A stretch of DNA of 64,000 bases from Ctena decussata. Lineage: Eukaryota; Mollusca; Bivalvia; Lucinida; Lucinidae. This document shows positions 57,984-64,000 of the stretch, one piece after another (position 1 is the first letter of the stretch; the number at the start of each line of letters is the position of its first letter). The stretch is taken from NCBI GenBank assembly GCA_963989385.1, contig OZ022499.1, forward strand, positions 80,217,903-80,281,902, given 5' to 3'. The notes below the pieces were generated by a model, which did no database searches, was not told the DNA's origin, and saw only the letters and a program-made list of their open reading frames with translations. The position numbers and the translations under genes are program-made.

Positions 57984-58151
57984 GGGGATAACTGTTATGA
58001 AAATTGTCATTTGGGGAGGTAAATCGTCAATTTTATGGTCGAATATTTCGTTTTACGGCGACGCGCCAGCATTCCGTATTTTAACGCAATTTGCGACCAT
58101 AAAACCGATGATTTACCTCCCCAAATGACAAATTTCAAGACAGTTATCCCC
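57984..58151. mobile_element. 168-bp foldback MITE
   Basis: GGGGATAACTG at the left and CAGTTATCCCC at the right, inner arms TCATTTGGGGAGGTAAATCG and its inverse, then TTTTATGGTCG/CGACCATAAAA. Confidence 0.9.
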
Positions 58152-58272
58152 ATTCTAATGCACTTTTCCACATTTTCACCTTTCATAATGTACTATTTTG
58201 CACCCATTTCAAGCATCTTCAGCAACGTAAAACCAAAGGCCAGCCAATGAGATGCGACGTTACTTAATGACG

Positions 58273-58302
58273 TTGGGTTTGCGACAGTATATCGCAGAAT
58301 AC
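58273..58302. repeat. Hairpin GCGACAGTATAT / ATACACTGTCGC
   Basis: Twelve-base arms with one mismatch around a short loop, in a TGACGT-rich segment. Confidence 0.7.
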
Positions 58303-58740
58303 ACTGTCGCAAATGTTTGACGTTATCCAATCAGACGTCGCGTTATATTTGTAAGTGCATTAGAATGCTGTTTCTTTGCATTTATCTTGATAAAAAATTT
58401 GACAGAAATGTTTTGTGAGGCCCCCTCTACTCGTCAGAAAGAGTTTACCTAAATGGGTGACTTTGATTGGTTGCTTAAATCTGATGAACTTGAAACTTAG
58501 TACATAGCAACAGGCCCCAAAAAATTTGTTCAAATAATGACCCTACTTTGGCCGCGACCCAATTTATGGCAATAACTTTGGTTCCTTATGCTTTTTTATA
58601 TGGGAAAATGCTCAAACAGTGGATTTCTCAAAAAAAAAATTTAAGCCTAGCTATAAAATAATTGGTAAATATGGTTAACTAAATGAATAAGGAAAACATA
58701 AGATTATCAAAAGCCAATGTCATTCTTTGACTTTTGATTA

Positions 58741-59136
58741 CAGTGGGAACGCGTATCTATGGCGGAGTGATATTTTTATACAGATGGCAACGAAAAAACG
58801 TTCGAATTTCCTCTGATTCAGATTCAATCGACGAACGGGTCGCAATTTTGGCACTGTACTGTCGGCGAATCAAAATACACACAGACGAAAATAATATAGG
58901 ATTTTATTCCTCACATCTTAATTTAATTTCCTAGTTCTCTTAGATCCGAACTAAACACCGAGATACTCGGCATTCGAACAGTTTACGCGATCGTAGAAAG
59001 ACGACTTATTCCGTCAATTTTAAAAACAATTTTCAAAATAAATCGACTTTCTCTCGCCGGCGGATATATGTCATGAAAAATGATGGTATTCGCCCTTTCT
59101 CCATGATAAATATCAAATAATTCGGCGTTCCCACTG
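58741..59136. mobile_element. 396-bp inverted-repeat element with TTA duplication
   Basis: CAGTGGGAACGC at the left and GCGTTCCCACTG at the right are exact inverses, flanked by TTA on each side. The interior has a 66-codon open frame without a recognisable domain. Confidence 0.8.
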
Positions 59137-59274
59137 TTAAGGTCACTGAGATTTTAAAAATAAAATGTGCACTCCTTTGACGCTTTCGGTAACAATGAGT
59201 GAAAAGTCAGAAGGTTTCTGTTGACAGTAACCCTTCCATACTGGAATCTACACTGAAATGATATGAGCCGCGAC

Positions 59275-59500
59275 ACGACAAATCCAACAATGTGGTTGTG
59301 CGCCCAGCGCAGACTCAGATCAGCCTGGGCATCCGCCCAGTCTGATCAGAGTCTTCGCTGTCCGCATGGCGGTAGCTTAGACACTTAGCTACATTTTGAG
59401 CACTTAACAAAGAGTCTAGTCAAACTTGGCGGATGCCCAGGCTGATCTGAGTCTGCACTGGGCGCACAACCACATTGTTGGTTTTGTCGTGTCGCGGCTC
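59275..59500. mobile_element. MITE family A, well-preserved copy
   Basis: GAGCCGCGACACGACAAATC to GTTTTGTCGTGTCGCGGCTC, arms intact; flanked by ATAT on both sides (59271-59274 and 59501-59504). Confidence 0.92.
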
Positions 59501-59635
59501 ATATTTGCATCTGGGGATTCCTTTAAGAGTTATACACAAGTGAAAAGGAAGGCAAAATGAAAATTACATAGTTGCTTCCCTTTGAAGGCTGCCTATTTAC
59601 CTTGAAAGTATTTTCAGTTTCTATCCTTCACACAG

Positions 59636-59847
59636 TTACAGATCCGCAATCTACATCGGCATCATCAACAACACCAGCTGGGGAAACTCCGACAAATACG
59701 ACAAGAGATAGACTAACAGTTACAACTACAAATGCCACTGCTGTATCAGCGGGAGTACAAATAGTTCAAGAGACGACAGAAGGAAGAAGACTTATAAAAG
59801 TGCTCTGTGCAAGTTTGTTTACAGTTTCGATGACTTTTTACCCTTAA
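59636..59847 (+). CDS. Candidate Ser/Thr-rich exon of the kringle gene
   Basis: A pyrimidine-rich acceptor, TTTCTATCCTTCACACAG, precedes a frame that starts in phase 1, matching the phase 1 end of the kringle exon. The first 40 residues (TDPQSTSASSTTPAGETPTN and on) contain 18 Ser or Thr and two N-glycosylation sequons (NTT, NAT), as in mucin-like stalks of cell-surface proteins. The frame runs to a TAA at 59845-59847 after a short hydrophobic end, LIKVLCASLFTVSMTFYP, which could be a weak membrane or GPI-anchor signal if this is the last exon. Alternatively a weak donor inside it joins the next candidate exon. The link to the kringle exon, 7.4 kb away, is inference. Confidence 0.45.
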
Positions 59848-60036
59848 ATACGAGGGAGAGACCAGGCTCCAGACATCAAGTACCTGTACTTGTGGGGCTC
59901 TGACTAGCTGGTGGGGCTTGGAGGTGCCGAGATGTTTGTGTGTGTGTGGGGGGGGGGGGAGAACTTGACATAATTAGGGATCAATTTGATGAGAATTTTT
60001 GATAATGTCTGTTGTGCCTTAAAATATACATTAAGA

Positions 60037-60080
60037 TATCTCATTAGGGTCGCCTCGCCAAGGCGATTCTAATGAGATGT
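60037..60080. repeat. Hairpin with CATTAG / CTAATG arms
   Basis: TATCTCATTAGGGTCGCCT and AGGCGATTCTAATGAGAT are inverted around CGCC. Resembles the hairpins at 1619 and 4591. Confidence 0.7.
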
Positions 60081-60276
60081 CACACCATACATTCCAATCT
60101 AATCACATGGATAAATTATCTCAAAATGTCTCTTCAGATAATCCTTATTATCTGGAGGCCTATATATTATACATAACACAGAGGCCCAGGTTGCGGGGCT
60201 GAAGCTCCAAAACCCTTCCCCTGGAACCGGGGCTGAGAGATAATAAAAAAATGGACTTTTGCTGTAGGAACTTTAT

Positions 60277-60525
60277 TATAATAGTATATCCATTAAATCT
60301 GCATTAAATACAGATTCGTCTTTCATTGGAAATGTCCCTCTGGACCTTTCCACAGTGTTGAAGCTAAACTGAAGCATTTTCGCTATTATGAATAGTAAAC
60401 CCATTACATCTGCATTAAATGCAGATTCGTCTTTCATTGGAAAGGTCCCTCTGGAATATTTTCATTGGAAAGGTCCCTATGGACCCTTTCCACAGTGTTG
60501 AAGCTAAATTGCAGCACTTTCGCTC
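60277..60525 (+). repeat. Two-copy tandem duplication before the candidate transmembrane exon
   Basis: ATCTGCATTAAATGCAGATT, CGTCTTTCATTGGAAAGGTC and CTTTCCACAGTGTTGAAGCT recur in both halves (about 60277-60385 and 60386-60525). The second half leads into the next exon candidate, so a splice acceptor region may have been duplicated. Confidence 0.8.
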
Positions 60526-60533
60526 CAGTGCAG

Positions 60534-60724
60534 GCTACTTCCATATTTTTACTCCTGCTGATCATTATTTGTGCGGCCAAAATTTTAAAACCAGTCAGAA
60601 ACCCGCAAGGATATTTCATTATTCCCATTTTACATGTACAAGTTCGCATAGATGTCGTACATGGACAAAGACGCCCAGTTCGCATAGATGTCACGAGCGG
60701 TCATATGAAAGACCGAGCCACGAG
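60534..60724 (+). CDS. Candidate transmembrane exon
   Basis: After the acceptor TTTCGCTCCAGTGCAG the frame reads ATSIFLLLLIIICAAKIL, a compact hydrophobic stretch followed by basic residues (KPVRNPQGY), then a polar segment with repeated VRIDV. It ends at a donor, GAG|GTAAAA, in phase 2, or at an in-frame TAA at 60726-60728 if unspliced. The acceptor CTTTCCACAG at 60496 would give a slightly longer exon in phase 1, which could accept the kringle exon directly. The layout (kringle, Ser/Thr stalk, membrane segment, basic tail) would suit a type I membrane protein, but no transcript supports it. Confidence 0.4.
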
Positions 60725-61062
60725 GTAAAACAGTGGTCTTAACTATACTTCTATCATCAAAAACCAGTAAAACACGCAAAACAATTAAGATTTGCTGGTT
60801 GCGAGCGTTTAATGCACAATGAATAGAGCAAGGATATACATGTACAGTAGAGACAGAAATCTTAATGTCGTAACTGAAAGACAAATTTGACTTGCGCAAC
60901 TAACAATTGCGTGTCGTAAAACACTGACAAAATGCTCCACTACATGTTCAGGTATTTTAAACCCCTTCAAGTATACTACCGGTCACGAAAATCAGAGATA
61001 AAAAACCTTTAAGGAAAAATGCTCTGGAACGTGAGTCGAAGCCATGCTAAAGCATACCTTAG

Positions 61063-61228
61063 GGCAAGATGTCGACCTCATCCAAAAATACCAAACCATA
61101 TACTGAACCAATCAGTAGTATCCCAAATACAACGCACATATATAAGAAGTTGTGAAACTGAAGTGAACTTTGAGAACGCTTCGCAAGAACTGACCACTGC
61201 CGGCCAAATCGGCGCGAAAACGATTTAG
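61063..61228 (+). CDS. Candidate terminal exon (cytoplasmic tail)
   Basis: Acceptor CATACCTTAG, then a frame that, joined in phase 2 to the previous candidate exon, continues ARCRPHPKIPNHILNQ and runs 55 codons to TAG at 61226-61228. The phase match was not forced: the reading frame open at this acceptor is the one required. No motif is recognised. Confidence 0.3.
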
Positions 61229-61292
61229 TCACCTGACTAAAAAACAACTGACCAGCTGACCACATGATGAATATTCAGACCATTAAGACAAA

Positions 61293-61325
61293 AGTTTCTC
61301 GCTATACTTCGAAACGCGAGAAACT
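61293..61325. repeat. Hairpin AGTTTCTCGC / GCGAGAAACT
   Basis: Perfect 10-base arms with a 13-base loop, 65 bases after the candidate terminal exon. There is no T-run typical of a terminator, and in this kind of genome it has no assigned role. Confidence 0.6.
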
Positions 61326-61544
61326 ATTATACCTTGATCTAAGAGTAGCCGCTTTATATGTGAACAGCAGTACAACAATACTTATGAAGTGCCTTTTCGG
61401 CATTTCTTGGGAAAGCGTAGCTTGACTTGATTGTATGTTCATGGTTTTCTACATTTGTTTCAAATTAACCAAGGAATGCCATAAGATTTGAGGTTTTTTA
61501 CTGCATTTAAATAGCGTAACGACGTAACGTCAGATGTTGGTGAC

Positions 61545-62004
61545 GGTGGCACTACACTAAAAAAATCCCATAGCTCACAGTGCAAAATGGATCAAAGTCA
61601 ATGCACTGCCAATTTTCTCCTGGTCTAAACTTTCCAAATTGAGGCATGGAATTGAATAAACAACACCTTTACCTAACAGTAATAGCTAAAAAAGTTGGGG
61701 GGTTATGCGGCATATTTTTGACATATTCTATTTTAGTGCTGACAGGGTGTAGTTTGTAGTGAATAAATCTCGAAACTTTCACTGGCACCCCTGTGTATTT
61801 TTCAACCCCAACAAAAATGTAGCAAAACAGCTTTGTAAATAAGCTCCATTTTTTATAATAATTAATAAGCATAACATTCAAAAAAATATTCAACTTTAAT
61901 AATAAAACCAATCAGGGGCCGGCAAATATTCATTATACTCCTGAAAGCTCTCCCCCAAAGAGGCGGGGCTTGCATAATGAGCATTTTTTTACTGTAGTGC
62001 AACC
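61545..62004 (+). mobile_element. Element M inserted in element C, TGAC duplication (460 bp)
   Basis: GGTGGCACTACA to TGTAGTGCAACC, flanked by TGAC at 61541-61544 and 62005-62008. TGAC is part of the C terminal repeat and occurs once at this place in the uninterrupted C at 40337, so this is a clean insertion. Overall similar to the tandem-array copies, with more differences. Confidence 0.88.
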
Positions 62005-62198
62005 TGACAATTAGCGTAACGTCAGATTTGAGTTCGGTTGCCAGTTCACTGCAATGGCAACAACGCATTTCTTTAAATATTTCTTAAATAATTACTCATT
62101 AAATGTTATTTTAATTGCCAGCTGCAACAGCTAGCAGAATATGTTCGGAAGATATTAATTTTCGAGACAACTTACAATTTTGCTCCATGTCAATTGGG

Positions 62199-62372
62199 AG
62201 TCGCGTTAGCTAAGAAGTTTAAGCGCTGGCCTGCTGACCTAACGGTCCTGGGTTCGATCCCCGCTTGAGGCCAGAATCTTTACAAACATTAACGGGGTTC
62301 CATTGCACACAGCCTTTCATTATCAACCTTTCATCATCCTTATATGACAAAAATATGTTGAAAAAGACGTAA
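62199..62372 (+). repeat. SINE-like module in the second C element
   Basis: GTCGCGTTAGCTAAGAAGTT head, CTGGGTTCGATCCC with a perfect B-box GGTTCGATCCC, and the core GGGTTCCATTGCAC...TATGACAAAAATATGTTGAA. Same place as in the first C copy, so the module is an ancestral part of C. Confidence 0.7.
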
Positions 62373-62678
62373 AATTGCAAGTCATCCATCCATCTATTGA
62401 TTTCAATAAAACGTAACCAACGTTCAAATACATATGCGGACAAAACTGCTAGAGTTGCTTATTCGTATTTTACATCGGCTCTCAGAAATAAATTCCAAAA
62501 ACATTCCTGGTAAAGAACTATTCGACATAGGTATTTCATTTCCGCCTGATTAAAATTTACTTCATATTAGATTTTGATATGGTTTTTATGCGCAGAAAAT
62601 ACCAACCAGAGTGCAAAATTAAGAAATCTGGCGTTGCGGACAAAACTGCTAGCTTTGGAAAATTTGGTATTTCTTTGG

Positions 62679-63454
62679 TTTAAACAATATTTATTCAAAA
62701 AAAAATAGTACAATGCATACATGTATATAAACAGTAGACATATAACTAAGCGAAGAAAAGCATACATGCATACTTTGTTATATAAAACACTGATGACTAA
62801 ACATGGATCTGAACGGAAGCTTTCGGCTTATAGAGTTCATTTCCATAATGATAAATAAACACAGCAGCACAAATTTAAACATGGCATGACATTTTGAATT
62901 CATATCGTTCAAATCGGGCATTTTTATCCAAGAAATATGTATCAAGAAGTCAAAAATAAAAGTGTGCAAGCAGTGGAGGGCATAAACCAGTTTGGACCTT
63001 ATAGACTATATTGACGGTTACATTATGATTGATTCTAATTAAACTTGAGTATAAAGCTTTACACAGGGCTCGGCATTCTGTCTGCCATCAGGTATATAAT
63101 AATTCGTTTTATACAATAAACGTACGTGGGCAGAACCTACCATGTGACAATCCTGCCGGTGTCTATAACATACAAATGGTTTATGAATGCTTTGTATAAG
63201 CTACATATTCACAAAGTTACCGAAATCGCAAACACCTGAGAATAAGAGAATGAGGAACAAATAAAAGTGATTACAGTAAGATAAGAGGAAAAGAAAAGAA
63301 AAGACTGGCTTCTGGTCCTTTAACCCTATCTGCTCCATGGATGCTGTGACAAACACTAGTTCAGCGACTCTACTGTCTGACAATGCACAGTTTTGTTTTA
63401 TTTCCTAGTATTGTCACTGCCTACCGCTGAAAGCGCTTGGTTGCGACAACATAT
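62679..63454. other. Non-coding stretch
   Basis: AT-rich, no recognisable gene or element ends. Confidence 0.5.
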
Positions 63455-64000
63455 ACTGAAAGAATTTAGAAACTTCCACTTTTTAATTGCTGGCTGATGA
63501 TACTTTTACGAGTGACAGCGTTTAACATTTTATGACAAAATGCTTGAAACTCAGCAAATTCAAAGATTATGCAGTTTATTTAAATCATTTACTTAAATGA
63601 CGTCAGTAAAAGAGCGTTACATCTCTGAAATGCATTAAGAGATGACGTTGTTATCTTATGTAACATTCTTTTAGACGATTTCTTCCCGTCTATATATTGT
63701 TACGTCATTCACGTTGGTTTGCAATTATGATTGCAGACGATGCTGTCGTGCAAAACCTATTACGGAGACGGCGTCGACGTACGTTAACGTCATGGCCTCT
63801 GGATTTTAGTTTCTGTTATCTGCTATTCTGGCGGCTTTTGGAGCTTCCTGTAAACCGTGCACGTCGTCTGAGATTGTAAATTGCCGTAATTAACTCATAA
63901 AATTGTCTCGCGACGTCAATTTTTGAAATTTCAGCATTTAACTGGCCCCAAAATCTGCACCCGTTTGCGATATTTAGGCGCGTTATGCAAAATAAAGCCA
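63455..64000 (-). repeat. Inverted long-range repeat I, copy 2, cut by the window end
   Basis: Inverse of 17339-17885. The match reaches the last base of the window, so the repeat continues beyond it. Confidence 0.75.

Larger units (their letters stand above)
61521..62678. mobile_element. Element C, second copy, 3' truncated
   Basis: Starts with the same 24-base end as 40337 (GACGTAACGTCAGATGTTGG). An M element follows immediately (61545-62004), then the C interior continues (TAACGTCAG, CAGTTCACTGCAATGGC, the SINE-like module, GCGTTGCGGACAAAACTGCT) until similarity to the first copy stops at about 62678. The right end is missing. Confidence 0.85.

Overview
The window looks like intergenic and intronic DNA from a eukaryote with a repeat-rich genome, most likely a bivalve mollusc. 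Reasons: no dense or operon-like coding; abundant short inverted-repeat elements; tRNA-derived SINEs; Tc1/mariner remains; long satellite arrays; and a palindromic element family (about 230 bp, nine copies here) together with several other repeats that I associate with bivalve genomes. That assignment rests on recall, not on a search. Most short open frames fall inside repeats and are not genes.

Layout. 1-6131: a 2972-bp unit repeated in tandem almost without change, with a 462-bp inverted-terminal-repeat element (called M here) at each junction; the array ends exactly at an M boundary, next to a terminal repeat of a second element (called C). 6157-10170: degenerate tandem repeats and several small elements. 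10171-10610 and 12931-13636: two inverted loci of palindromic arrays built on the octamer GAAAAGAC. 14.1-21.9 kb: small elements, a 2.05-kb element with about 690-bp inverted arms (18392-20446), and two repeat copies carrying a perfect oestrogen-response-element palindrome. 23.1-31.0 kb: a tRNA-like fragment, a 224-bp palindrome, an element with 4-bp target duplication, a deleted mariner-like element invaded twice by another family, and a G-rich foldback element. 31439-47607: the most striking object, a 16.2-kb structure whose ends are matching inverted caps (TTCTGCAGAA minisatellite) followed by inverted arrays of a 163-bp satellite (about 17 copies on the left, about 36 on the right) around a 5.8-kb interior. 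47.9-48.5 kb: a four-copy repeat, each copy carrying an RFX X-box-like palindrome.

Genes. The best coding evidence is on the + strand at 51906-61228. A 267-bp phase 1-1 exon encodes a kringle domain (six expected cysteines plus two extra) and ends in a perfect GTAAGT donor. It can be followed, in compatible phase, by a Ser/Thr-rich exon, then by a candidate transmembrane exon and a terminal cytoplasmic-tail exon. The 7.4-kb intron after the kringle exon is filled with mobile elements, including a degenerate Tc1-like element. The 2972-bp tandem unit also carries two minus-strand candidate exons of matching phase from a protein I do not recognise. No promoter, rRNA, CRISPR or complete transposase gene could be supported.
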